The translations under genes were made by a program, and so were the position numbers. Below the pieces are notes generated by a model that was given only the letters and a program-made list of their open reading frames with translations, made no database searches and was not told the origin of the DNA. Below are positions 1 through 7,623 of a DNA stretch of 64,000 nucleotides, piece after piece. The stretch's first letter is position 1; each line of letters starts with the position of its first letter. The stretch comes from G963665545 sp963665545 (lineage in GTDB: Bacteria > Pseudomonadota > Gammaproteobacteria > Xanthomonadales > SZUA-36): NCBI GenBank assembly GCA_963665545.2, contig CAXXKZ010000004.1, positions 682,001 through 746,000 on the forward strand. Reading direction: 5' to 3'.

Positions 1-231
1 GGACACTTCCGGGGCGACCTCTTCGGTGCCCATCCAAGCCGCATCCTCAACGACCAGGGGACTGTCTTCGGTGCCCGTGCGCCAATCCTGAACGTCACGC
101 CACAGGGTGGCGGTGGCCTCACATTTCGAATTCGGATCGGATATTTGCAAGCAGCGATTGGCTTCCGCAAAGAATCCTTCCCGACCTGTCGGGGCTACGG
201 GCAAGTGATCAGAGTCTGGAGATGACGGCAT
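1..231 (-). CDS. DUF455-like protein, N-terminal part, runs off left edge
   Basis: Reading the minus strand downstream of icd gives an open frame that continues past base 1. The N-terminal region has the pattern FFAEANRCLQISDPNSK followed by a T..LWRDVQDWR.G stretch. This resembles the opening of DUF455 (ferritin-like fold) proteins, which start with a short helix, a D..K turn and a W..G segment. The ATG at 231 would overlap the end of icd by 23 bases in another frame; a TTG at 204 is the alternative. Neither has a clear ribosome binding site. Only about 75 codons are visible, so the family assignment is tentative. Confidence 0.45.
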   Translation of the reverse strand, partial: MPSSPDSDHLPVAPTGREGFFAEANRCLQISDPNSKCEATATLWRDVQDWRTGTEDSPLVVEDAAWMGTEEVAPEVS

Positions 232-1453
232 CCGCAAATCCAGAAGTGGACACCTCGGTTGCATCCTCCATCTGGCGAGCGAAATCATAGGTGACGATGC
301 CGGCCGCAACAGTTTTCGCGAATGCCTGTCTAATCATATCTGTAACCTCTTTCCAACCGATGTATTCAAACATCATAGAGCCTGAAAACATCAACGAACT
401 CGGGTTGACCTTATTCTGGCCCGCGTATTTGGGAGCAGTGCCGTGGGTGGCTTCAAATACTGCGACGTGATCCGCCATATTGGCGCCCGGAGCGATACCC
501 ATGCCCCCCACTTCGGCAGCCAGGGCATCTGAAAGGTAGTCCCCGTTAAGATTCATCGTGGCGATCACATTGAATTCTGCAGGCCGTAGCTGCATGAGCT
601 GAAACATGATGTCGGCAATCCGATCCTGAATGACAATTTTGCCCTCCGGTCGTTTGCCACCGTGATGGTCCCACATATCGGCTTCTGAAATCACCTGATC
701 CGGGAATTCCTCGGCCGCCAGTTCATATCCCCAGTTACGAAAAGCGCCCTCGGTGAATTTCATGATATTACCCTTGTGAACCAGCGTGACGGTCTCCTTG
801 CCATTGTCAATCGCATATTGAATGGCCTTGCGAACCAGTCGCTTGGAACCAAACGCAGAGATCGGCTTGATGCCCAGCCCGGCGCCCTCAAAAAATTTCG
901 CGCCCATTTCTTCGCGCAGAAATCGCGCCAGCTTTTCGTTTTCCGGTGTACCCGACTGATATTCGATGCCACAGTAGACGTCTTCGGTATTTTCTCGAAA
1001 AATGACCACATCAACGTCTTCGGGGCGGCGCATGGGAGACGGCACCCCAGGAAAATACTCCACCGGGCGAACACAGGCATACAAATCGAGCTCCTGACGC
1101 AAGGAAACGTTGAGAGAGCGAAATCCACCACCGACAGGCGTGGTTAGCGGACCCTTGATGGCAACAACAAGGTCACGGATCGCGTCCAGCGTCTCCGCCG
1201 GGAAATAGTCTCCATCATAAATTCCGGCCGCTTTCTCACCGAGATACAGCTCCGCCCAATGTACCCGCCTGTTACCACCATATGCTTTCTCCACGGAGGC
1301 ATCCCACACGCGCATGGCTGCACTTGTGATATCGGGGCCGATGCCATCACCTTCTACAAAACCGAGAATTGGATTGTCGCTGACTTGCAGCATGTTGTTG
1401 CTGATGGTGATTTTATCTCCCGACTCAGGGAGCTTGATATGGCGATAGCTCAT
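209..1453 (-). CDS. icd: NADP-dependent isocitrate dehydrogenase
   Basis: TCA-cycle enzyme that oxidatively decarboxylates isocitrate to 2-oxoglutarate with NADP. The 414-residue product matches the usual length of the E. coli-type homodimeric enzyme. Visible motifs are the substrate and phosphorylation loop GGFRSLNVSLRQELDLY, in which the Ser of RSLNV corresponds to the AceK-phosphorylated serine, then VIFRENTEDVYCGIEY, MNLNGDYLSDALAAEVGG and the NADP-binding region FEATHGTAPKYAGQNKVNP. The start at 1453 (MSYRHIK) is chosen because AGGAAG lies just upstream and earlier in-frame residues do not belong to the family. Regulation by AceK is inferred from the conserved serine only. Confidence 0.97.
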   Translation of the reverse strand: MSYRHIKLPESGDKITISNNMLQVSDNPILGFVEGDGIGPDITSAAMRVWDASVEKAYGGNRRVHWAELYLGEKAAGIYDGDYFPAETLDAIRDLVVAIKGPLTTPVGGGFRSLNVSLRQELDLYACVRPVEYFPGVPSPMRRPEDVDVVIFRENTEDVYCGIEYQSGTPENEKLARFLREEMGAKFFEGAGLGIKPISAFGSKRLVRKAIQYAIDNGKETVTLVHKGNIMKFTEGAFRNWGYELAAEEFPDQVISEADMWDHHGGKRPEGKIVIQDRIADIMFQLMQLRPAEFNVIATMNLNGDYLSDALAAEVGGMGIAPGANMADHVAVFEATHGTAPKYAGQNKVNPSSLMFSGSMMFEYIGWKEVTDMIRQAFAKTVAAGIVTYDFARQMEDATEVSTSGFADAVISRL

Positions 1454-1517
1454 GTGTCTTCCTTTCAGGTGGATCGTGCACGGTGGAATCGTCATAAAGA
1501 CGACAAAGCAATCGATC

Positions 1518-1523
1518 ATTATA
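1518..1523 (-). promoter_or_regulatory. Possible -10 element for icd
   Basis: A perfect TATAAT lies on the minus strand about 65 bases upstream of the icd start. No convincing -35 hexamer is seen at 16-18 bases, so the site rests on the -10 alone. Confidence 0.3.
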
Positions 1524-1704
1524 ACCTGTCGGGGTCATTATCGGCATGCCCAAGCGCGGGCGATTCTCAACCCTGAGACCAAGCTGGATTGCCTTCGAGA
1601 TGCCCCACCGCAAGCCGCTGAACCGCGATTTCATTATTCCTGTGGCGAAATCCACCATTGACCAGTGAATCTCGCTGTGTCGCCCTATTTTTGGGCGCAT
1701 GTCG

Positions 1705-1765
1705 GACCATAGGGTCTGAATATTTATACTTTTAATCAGTCACTTAGCGACCGACCATAGGTCTG
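1705..1765. repeat. Two copies of a GACCATAGG(G)TCTG box
   Basis: Near-identical boxes lie at 1705-1718 (GACCATAGGGTCTG) and 1753-1765 (GACCATAGGTCTG), 48 bases apart. Each has short palindromic arms (GACC / GGTC). They sit directly upstream of a sigma-54-type promoter, where activator sites would be expected. A CGCCC / GGGCG inverted repeat at 1681-1697 lies just before them. Together with the promoter at 1764-1779 these are the only signals found in the 364-base gene-free stretch 1454-1817. The role as an activator site is inference. Confidence 0.45.
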
Positions 1766-1779
1766 GCACGATTTCTGCA
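1764..1779 (+). promoter_or_regulatory. Sigma-54 (RpoN) type -24/-12 promoter
   Basis: The 16-base string TGGCACGATTTCTGCA fits the RpoN consensus TGGCACG-N4-NTGCA, with invariant GG and GC dinucleotides at the correct spacing. Transcription would begin near 1791, leaving a short leader before the AGGAGG ribosome binding site of the next gene. No competing sigma-70 promoter is apparent between the site and the gene. Confidence 0.65.
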
Positions 1780-1817
1780 TAAATATGTGTGTCGGCAACA
1801 CATTCAGGAGGATGTCC

Positions 1818-2096
1818 ATGGGAAGCGGATCTTGCGGTAACGTCATTTCGGCTCTTGCGAGCTTTTTTGTGCCTGGGCTGGGTCAGCTGATTCAGGGGCG
1901 CTGGTTGCTCGCCGCCTTCATGTTCCTGATGACCGCTCTGCTGTGGATCATATTACTCGGCTGGATTATCCATCTGTGGTCGATCATCGATGCAGCACTG
2001 TTCCGGTCCGAGGACAAGTACGCCACCTATGCGGGGCGCTATAGCGGTCGCTACGCAGAGGACCGCTACGACCGCTACTATAGACGGACGTATTGA
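1818..2096 (+). CDS. Small two-helix membrane protein with Tyr/Arg-rich tail
   Basis: This 92-residue protein begins with a Gly/Ser/Cys-rich segment. Then come a FFVPGLGQLIQGR motif of the TM2-like kind and two hydrophobic segments (roughly residues 8-45 and 46-62, rich in L, I, W, F). It ends in a hydrophilic tail dominated by Tyr, Arg, Asp and Gly. The ATG at 1818 is preferred over 1812 because the strong AGGAGG at 1806-1811 is properly spaced only for 1818. No enzymatic motif is seen. The sigma-54-type promoter upstream suggests conditional expression. The function is unknown. Confidence 0.7.
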   Translation: MGSGSCGNVISALASFFVPGLGQLIQGRWLLAAFMFLMTALLWIILLGWIIHLWSIIDAALFRSEDKYATYAGRYSGRYAEDRYDRYYRRTY

Positions 2097-2283
2097 TGCT
2101 GGGGTAGCAGTACGATCATGTAGGCTTGCGCCGAAGGGCCCGAAACGCCAAGATGCACGCTTCGTAACAATTTGAAGCGGGCAGCTTGTATCAAGTCACC
2201 ATCAGACCTGCCGCCCGTAGAGACTGCGGCATCGTTCATTCAGGGGACTTGAATAGGCCGGCGCAACAGCAAGGACCCCTCCT

Positions 2284-2709
2284 ATGTTCTACAAACCGAT
2301 ATTACTACCCGTATTGGCACTGGTGGTACTGACTTTTGCAGTCTGGCTAGTGCTCTACTTCACGCGGATCAGGGAAATAATTGCCAAGCGGATCAATGCC
2401 GGTGAGCTGGCCAACAGTCACCAGGCCCGGCTTCTCTTGACCGATTCGGCCGGTCCATCCGACAACCTGCGCAACCTGTTCGAAATGCCGATACTGTTCT
2501 ATCTGGCCATGTTGTTATCCCTGATATTACTCATCCAGGATGGTCAATTGGTGGTGCTGGCCTGGTTGTATGTCACCCTGCGTGCCCTGCACAGCGTGGT
2601 CCATTGCACCTATAACCGGGTCATGCATCGGTTTTCTGTATACCTCGCCTCGTGCGCCATACTGTTTATGATCTGGTTGCGCATGGCGTGGTACATTTTT
2701 GCCTTCTGA
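2284..2709 (+). CDS. MAPEG family membrane protein
   Basis: The 141-residue protein has four hydrophobic segments (about 5-27, 68-85, 88-106 and 117-140). The central motif NLFEMPILFYLAMLL and the region RALHSVVHCTYNRVMHRF are typical of the MAPEG family, which includes microsomal glutathione transferases and related integral membrane proteins. The start has AAGGA eight bases upstream. Bacterial members of this subgroup mostly lack an assigned substrate, so only the family call is made. The broken GFA-family gene follows after 28 bases on the same strand, and GFA proteins also use glutathione chemistry, but a functional link is only suggestive. Confidence 0.85.
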   Translation: MFYKPILLPVLALVVLTFAVWLVLYFTRIREIIAKRINAGELANSHQARLLLTDSAGPSDNLRNLFEMPILFYLAMLLSLILLIQDGQLVVLAWLYVTLRALHSVVHCTYNRVMHRFSVYLASCAILFMIWLRMAWYIFAF

Positions 2710-2737
2710 TTCAACGGCCGGAAGCGGAATGAAGACT

Positions 2738-3145
2738 ATGGCTAGTTTAAAAGGCGGCTGCCTGTGTGGCGGCGTTGGTTTCGAAGTGGACTTGCCCAGC
2801 CAGTGATGCGCCCATTGCCATTGCAAGATGTGCAGAGTCAACCACGGTGCCGGCTATGTGACCTGGGCGGGATTTGCCGAAGACGGGTTCCGCCTAACCG
2901 CGGACGTAGACCTGCTGAAATGGTACGCCTCATCCACGTTCGCGCAACGGGGCTTTTGCAGCAAGTGCGGCAGCAGCATGCTGTTCTGTTCCAAACGCTG
3001 GCCAGGGGAAATGCACATTGCACTCGGCGCCCTGCATGGTCCGCTGGACCGGGCACCTGACGCCCACGTCTATCACGACCAACAGGTCGAGTGGGTGCTG
3101 ACGGATGATTCGCTGGAAGTCATCAATGCAGAACAGCCACTCTGA
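2738..3145 (+). pseudogene. GFA-family (glutathione-dependent formaldehyde-activating-like) gene with in-frame TGA
   Basis: The frame starting at ATG 2738 reads KGGCLCGGVGFEV, meets TGA at 2804-2806, and continues in the same frame with CAHCHCKMCRVNHGAGY, then FCSKCGSS. Both halves together give the full zinc-binding pattern of the GFA/CENP-V fold (C.C, then CHC..C, then C..C). In relatives the residue before CAHCHC is commonly tryptophan, so TGG to TGA is the simplest explanation. An internal ATG at 2828 could start a fragment, but it would lack the first zinc cysteines. The alternatives are a sequencing error or, much less likely, selenocysteine, since no downstream SECIS-like hairpin was recognised. 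Confidence 0.75.
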
Positions 3146-3166
3146 ACTGCAACCATTTGGCGGGCT

Positions 3167-3850
3167 TCAGACTTGCCAGTCGATGGGCGTCTGGTTGCGC
3201 TGTTCAAGCCAGGCATTCGCTTTTGAGAAATGCCGGCAGCCAAACAATCCCCGGTGCGCTGAAAGTGGCGAAGGATGGGGCGCTGTCATGACAAGGTGGC
3301 GGTGGCGATCGATGGACGCACCCTTTTTCTGCGCATAGCTGCCCCACAACATAAATACCAGTCCCTCGCGGTGTTCATTGAGTTCACCCACAATACGGTC
3401 GGTGAATTGCTCCCAGCCCTTGCCCTGGTGGGCACCCGCCTGGCCCCGCTCAACAGTCAGCACGGAATTGAGCAGCAAGACGCCCTGGTTCGCCCAGGCT
3501 TGCAAGTCCCCACTTTGCGGCGGTGAGATTCCCAGGTCTTCCTGCAACTCCCGGTAAATGTTGAGCAAGGATGGCGGTAAGGCGGTTCCCTGCTGGACCG
3601 AAAAACACAATCCGTGGGCCTGACCCGGTCCGTGATAGGGATCCTGGCCGAGTATCACCACTTTGACGGCTTCGAAGGCAGTTGAATCCAGCGCATTGAA
3701 AATCTGGCTGCCCGGCGGGTAAATTACGGTGCCGGCGTGCTTCCTGGTGAGTAGAAATGTGCGCAAATCATCCATGTAGGCCAACTTGAATTCGTCGCCC
3801 AGACGATTCAACCAACTGCGCTCAAGGCGTATTTCGCGTTCTGAAGACAT
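3167..3850 (-). CDS. ung: Uracil-DNA glycosylase
   Basis: Base-excision repair enzyme that removes uracil from DNA. The 227-residue product carries the family-1 signatures GQDPYHGPGQAHGLCFSV, with the catalytic Asp and the water-activating loop, and HPSPLSAHRG, the leucine/minor-groove loop with the catalytic His. The start MSSEREIRLE at 3850 gives the usual N-terminal length. An upstream in-frame extension to 3889 would overlap the divergent reductase gene and looks unlike the family. The gene is divergent from the ferredoxin-NADP reductase gene, with about 40 bases between starts. Confidence 0.96.
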   Translation of the reverse strand: MSSEREIRLERSWLNRLGDEFKLAYMDDLRTFLLTRKHAGTVIYPPGSQIFNALDSTAFEAVKVVILGQDPYHGPGQAHGLCFSVQQGTALPPSLLNIYRELQEDLGISPPQSGDLQAWANQGVLLLNSVLTVERGQAGAHQGKGWEQFTDRIVGELNEHREGLVFMLWGSYAQKKGASIDRHRHLVMTAPHPSPLSAHRGLFGCRHFSKANAWLEQRNQTPIDWQV

Positions 3851-3891
3851 TGGCGTGATTATAATGGTGTCGGATGATCCTGGAGCCACTC

Positions 3892-4926
3892 ATGCCCACC
3901 AAAACCGAAGTAGTCATTTTGGGGGCAGGACCATGCGGCCTGTTCCAGGTGTTCGAACTGGGTTTGCTGGGCATCCGGACCCACGTGGTGGATTCCCTTC
4001 CAGAGGTGGGCGGGCAATGCGCCAAACTCTACCCTGACAAGCCCATATATGACATACCCGCCATACCCGTCTGCAGTGCAACGGAACTCATTGACCGTCT
4101 GCAGGAACAGCTCAAGCCCTTTGCCCCGGTGATGCACCTCGGGGAGACGGTCACGGCCCTTGAGCCCTTGGCCGACGGGCGCTTCGATCTGCATACTTCC
4201 AATGACACCCGCTTCGATGCCGGTGCCGTTGTTCTGGCAACGGGACTGGGCGCATTTCAGCCCCGGAAACTGAGAATTCGAGGCGCCGAAGCGTTCGAGG
4301 GCGGCGCGATCCGATACCACGTCAGCGACGTCAACGAATTTGCAGACAAGCGCATCCTGATCCTCGGCGGCGGTGATTCGGCGCTGGACTGGACGCTGGA
4401 GCTCATGAATATTGCCCGCAGCATCACCTTGCTCCACCGCCGCGCCGATTACCGCGCACAACCCGCCTCGGTCAGTACGATGAAATCCCTGGTTGATGGC
4501 GTGAAACTGCGGGAATACCATGCCACCGTGCGTGGCATCTTTCGTAACGACAACGGATCGTTCGCGGGGATTGAAGCGTTCGATCCAGACGGAACAACAC
4601 TGCACCTCGAGGCGGACATCGTGCTGGTCTTTTTTGGGCTGTCGCCCAACCTCGGGCCCGTCGCAGAATGGGGTCTGGGCATCGAGAAGAAGCATATTGT
4701 CGTGGACACCGAGAATTTTCAGACCAATATTCCCGGCATATTTGCGATCGGGGACATCAGCACCTACCCCGGCAAAAAAAAGCTGATACTCAGCGGTTTT
4801 CACGAGGCTGCCCTGGCAGCATTTGGGGTTCAGTCGCACCTCTACCCCGAACGTAAAGTGCGCTTGCAATACACCACTACCAGCAAGACCATGCACGAAA
4901 GACTGGGGGTCGCGACAACCAAGTAA
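3892..4926 (+). CDS. TrxR-like ferredoxin/flavodoxin-NADP(+) reductase
   Basis: The 344-residue flavoprotein has an N-terminal FAD-binding motif VVILGAGPCGLFQVFELG, an internal NADPH-binding motif ILILGGGDSALDW and the C-terminal FAD motif IFAIGDISTYPG. It lacks the CxxC redox pair of thioredoxin reductases, which marks the YumC/FNR2 type that moves electrons between NADP(H) and ferredoxin or flavodoxin. The ATG at 3892 is chosen because GGAG is suitably spaced upstream and the FAD motif begins shortly after. It is transcribed away from ung. The exact electron carrier cannot be told from the sequence. Confidence 0.9.
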   Translation: MPTKTEVVILGAGPCGLFQVFELGLLGIRTHVVDSLPEVGGQCAKLYPDKPIYDIPAIPVCSATELIDRLQEQLKPFAPVMHLGETVTALEPLADGRFDLHTSNDTRFDAGAVVLATGLGAFQPRKLRIRGAEAFEGGAIRYHVSDVNEFADKRILILGGGDSALDWTLELMNIARSITLLHRRADYRAQPASVSTMKSLVDGVKLREYHATVRGIFRNDNGSFAGIEAFDPDGTTLHLEADIVLVFFGLSPNLGPVAEWGLGIEKKHIVVDTENFQTNIPGIFAIGDISTYPGKKKLILSGFHEAALAAFGVQSHLYPERKVRLQYTTTSKTMHERLGVATTK

Positions 4927-4970
4927 ACTGGTCCCGCCAAATAATCCGCCCCTCGGGACCTCCCGGCCGA

Positions 4971-5711
4971 CTATTCCTTCGACCCTTTTACAAATCCTCG
5001 GCAATGAGGCAGGCTTTCCGGTTTGTCCGCCAGTTTCCATCCTTCGACTTTCTTAAATCCAGCGGCATGCACCAGAGCCATCAGACAGTGGACGCTGGGG
5101 CTCCACCAGTTGGTGTCGTTATTGCCATATTGGGTGCCGGGATAAAACTCCATGACCATCTGTGCGCCAGGGTAGCCCTTTCCCAATCCCCCCCGATACG
5201 GACTAAAATCGTCAAGGATGGCAGACTCAACATAGATATCCCGCGCGCAAACCGAAGACAGCTTGTCCAGCGCCAGCAGTGGGTACCTCAGGTGATAGAG
5301 CGTCCCGAAGAAGAATACGACGTCAAACTGTCTCAGTATGTCAGGGTCGATGTCGTACAGACTCATGTCATATCTCTTACATTGATCCTCGCTATATCCC
5401 AGGGCTTCGCGGCACAAATCAAATGGCTGCCACCTCTTACGCTGATTTTCTTCCAATGAGCCCAGGTAGTCTGAAAAATCATCGATGGCCACAACTTCCC
5501 TGGCGCCACGTTTGAGGGCCTCAAATGTCCAATACCCATCCCACGCGCCGATGTCCAGCACCCGTTGTTCGGAAAAATCCTCGGGTAATCTGTAAGCGGC
5601 GGGATTGAGTGGTGCCCAGCCGGGTGTCGTGATTAAATGTGGCAGTTCAATCTTGTGATACCAAAACGGAATTGCATTGATCTTGTGTACCAATTGGTCT
5701 TTGTCAAACAT
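4971..5711 (-). CDS. CmoB-like (DUF1698) SAM-dependent methyltransferase
   Basis: The 246-residue class I methyltransferase has motif I VLDIGAWDGYWTFEALKRGA, an acidic residue after VVAIDD and the post-core motif VVFFFGTLYHLRYPLLAL. The opening WYHKIELP and the overall pattern match the CmoB/DUF1698 family, which carboxymethylates wobble uridine in tRNA. It is clearly shorter than E. coli CmoB (323 residues), lacks its N-terminal extension and may act on another substrate. The start overlaps the end of the M19 dipeptidase gene by eight bases, indicating translational coupling in an operon with that gene. Confidence 0.75.
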   Translation of the reverse strand: MFDKDQLVHKINAIPFWYHKIELPHLITTPGWAPLNPAAYRLPEDFSEQRVLDIGAWDGYWTFEALKRGAREVVAIDDFSDYLGSLEENQRKRWQPFDLCREALGYSEDQCKRYDMSLYDIDPDILRQFDVVFFFGTLYHLRYPLLALDKLSSVCARDIYVESAILDDFSPYRGGLGKGYPGAQMVMEFYPGTQYGNNDTNWWSPSVHCLMALVHAAGFKKVEGWKLADKPESLPHCRGFVKGSKE

Positions 5712-6810
5712 GGCCAGACCCCTTTTGAAAAACCTGTTTCATGACTCGGATCGCATTGCCGCCGACAACCTGGCCGACCTCGCTACCGGACAAGCCCTTA
5801 TCCAACAGCCCCCCCGCCCAGTGTGGTAACTGCCTGTAGGAATCAAAAACCGGCTTGTAGTTGCCGTCCATATCCGTTCCCAGCCCCACATGATCGACAC
5901 CGACAAGATCAATCATGCGCATGGTATTGTCGATGAAATCATCAAAACTGTCGTTGCCGAAGCCGGATGGCCACATCCCGATGACACCGCCGGTCGCTGC
6001 AATTGCCTGTGCGTGTTCCGGTTCAAGCAGCCTTGGGTGTTGCCTGTCACCGTGCCTTAATTGGCTATGTGACAACACCAGCGGACTATCGCTGACTTGA
6101 GTGATATCAGTCACCGTTTTGAATGAAGCGTGCGCAACATCAATCACCATGCCGAGGCGGTCCATCTCACCAACGACTTCCCGCCCAACCGCGGACAAGC
6201 CATCGTATACAGCCTCATGGGTCTGCAGGTCGCCCATGACATCCATGGCATAGTGAACCAGCTGCAGCAAACGTACACCATCGACGTAGATGCGCTCGAC
6301 CCGCTCGGGATGCCCTTCGAGACAGTGCGCGCCTTCACAAGCTATGAAAGCTGCAATAGTTCCCTGCCCATGAAGCATGTCCATATCGTCCAGGCCCAAA
6401 GCCGCTGCAGCCGGCAGTTTGCCCAGCAGTTCATTCAGTGCGGACATTTGCTGTTGGTACGACGCCCAGGCCTCACCAGGCTCGAAACTACGATTGGCGG
6501 TCACGCCATCGGGACCCAATTCGATCAGCGCCAGATCAGCGACGAGCGAAAAAAATCCACCCCATATATTTCCCGCTCGCATATCCGCAACAGTTTGGGC
6601 AACCGCTTCGTCCCCACCGTATAAGGCTGTGCCGTGCGCCGGAAACAAGCCCGGGTGGCAATGAAGATCAATGGATGGGTGACTGTCAAGGAGTTCGGTG
6701 GCCTGATAGAGGCTGTGCTCCTTTGTACCTGACGAAAGGGGCCAACCGCAGTGGGCGCCAACGGCCAGCATGCCCAGCCTTTCCAAAAAACGGCGACGCG
6801 ATAAATCCAT
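5704..6810 (-). CDS. Tat-exported M19 (membrane) dipeptidase family protein
   Basis: The 368-residue product begins with a twin-arginine signal (SRRRFLERLGMLAVGAH), so export to the periplasm is likely. The body follows the M19 renal-dipeptidase fold: SIDLHCHPG near residue 45, an acidic metal ligand in AFIACEGAHCLEG, DVAHASF and VLSHSQLR for the second metal, and DHVGLGTDMDG near the end. The first metal motif reads HCH instead of the classical HND, as in some bacterial subgroups. The ATG at 6810 has GAGG upstream. It lies 45 bases after the YidC-sulfatase gene and overlaps the methyltransferase gene, so all three probably formed one transcript. The substrate is unknown. Confidence 0.85.
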   Translation of the reverse strand: MDLSRRRFLERLGMLAVGAHCGWPLSSGTKEHSLYQATELLDSHPSIDLHCHPGLFPAHGTALYGGDEAVAQTVADMRAGNIWGGFFSLVADLALIELGPDGVTANRSFEPGEAWASYQQQMSALNELLGKLPAAAALGLDDMDMLHGQGTIAAFIACEGAHCLEGHPERVERIYVDGVRLLQLVHYAMDVMGDLQTHEAVYDGLSAVGREVVGEMDRLGMVIDVAHASFKTVTDITQVSDSPLVLSHSQLRHGDRQHPRLLEPEHAQAIAATGGVIGMWPSGFGNDSFDDFIDNTMRMIDLVGVDHVGLGTDMDGNYKPVFDSYRQLPHWAGGLLDKGLSGSEVGQVVGGNAIRVMKQVFQKGSGHV

Positions 6811-7590
6811 TTTCCTCACCCCAGAGTTAATTGGGGCCAGAGTAACAGGATAGGCCTACTGGATCCTTTTCCAGTTGCTCGCTTTAAAAATACTGCCAGT
6901 CACTTCATAGGACTCCTTGATATCGAACTTGGTGTTTTCTTCCCAGTCTGTCGGTTGGGTAGTGGTCGTGACGATGAGGGACCGCCCCTCAACCGGGTTC
7001 GTGATCGGATTCGGGTCCACACCAGGGCATGATCCAATCGCAGAGCAAACAATGGCGGGAACATCAGCATTAGATAGAAATGTATCGGACCGGCTCAACG
7101 GCCCCTTTGCACCGAAATCCTTCACAAGCATGAGGCCCTGAACCCAACCTGTGCTCATTCGGGACTGATAACCCTTCGGCACGCCCCATAATAATCCAAT
7201 CGGAAACATCGGGTTATCCACCCACCAGCCGTGGTCTGAAACAATGACGATTTTCGTATTGTCATAGATATTGTTGTCTTTCAACCACGCCAACAAAACG
7301 CCTATCTCGTTCAATGCACAGCCTGATTCAGTCATAAAATCTTCGACCCTTCCAATCCGAAAATTGGTCACTCTTGACCGTAAACTACAATCAGAATTCA
7401 TTGCATTCGGGGAATGCGGAATGGACAGATGAATGTACTTGAATGTCTTGGAACTGCTGTGCGCATGGCGCTCGCGTGCGAGTACGTTAAGAAATCCCCA
7501 TTCGCGCAATTTGTATTTATATGCTGTCAGGGTCTTGGCGTTTGCATCGTTGGCGCCGAGCCAATAGCCCCCGTCGTAGATGATTCTCTT

Positions 7591-7623
7591 GAACAAGAAG
7601 AGTTATGATCGAATCTGGTGTTT
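7591..7623 (+). repeat. Left target duplication and left terminal inverted repeat of the IS256-family element
   Basis: The 9-base target duplication GAACAAGAA occupies 7591-7599 and is repeated exactly at 8985-8993. The left terminal repeat follows at 7600-7623. It matches the reverse complement of the right end at 20 of 24 positions, including an identical AATCTGGTGTTT core. Confidence 0.92.

Noticed and set aside
209..1519. Extended icd start at 1519
   Set aside because: The extra N-terminal residues are not Icd-like and would run through the ribosome binding site for 1453 and the likely promoter region.
2804..2806. TGA as a selenocysteine codon in the GFA gene
   Set aside because: The residue is expected to be Trp, not a catalytic Cys, and no SECIS-like hairpin was recognised right after the codon.
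3859..5040. 393-codon open frame opposite the ferredoxin-NADP reductase gene
   Set aside because: It mirrors the strong reductase gene, shows no family-like motif, and third-position bias belongs to the plus strand.
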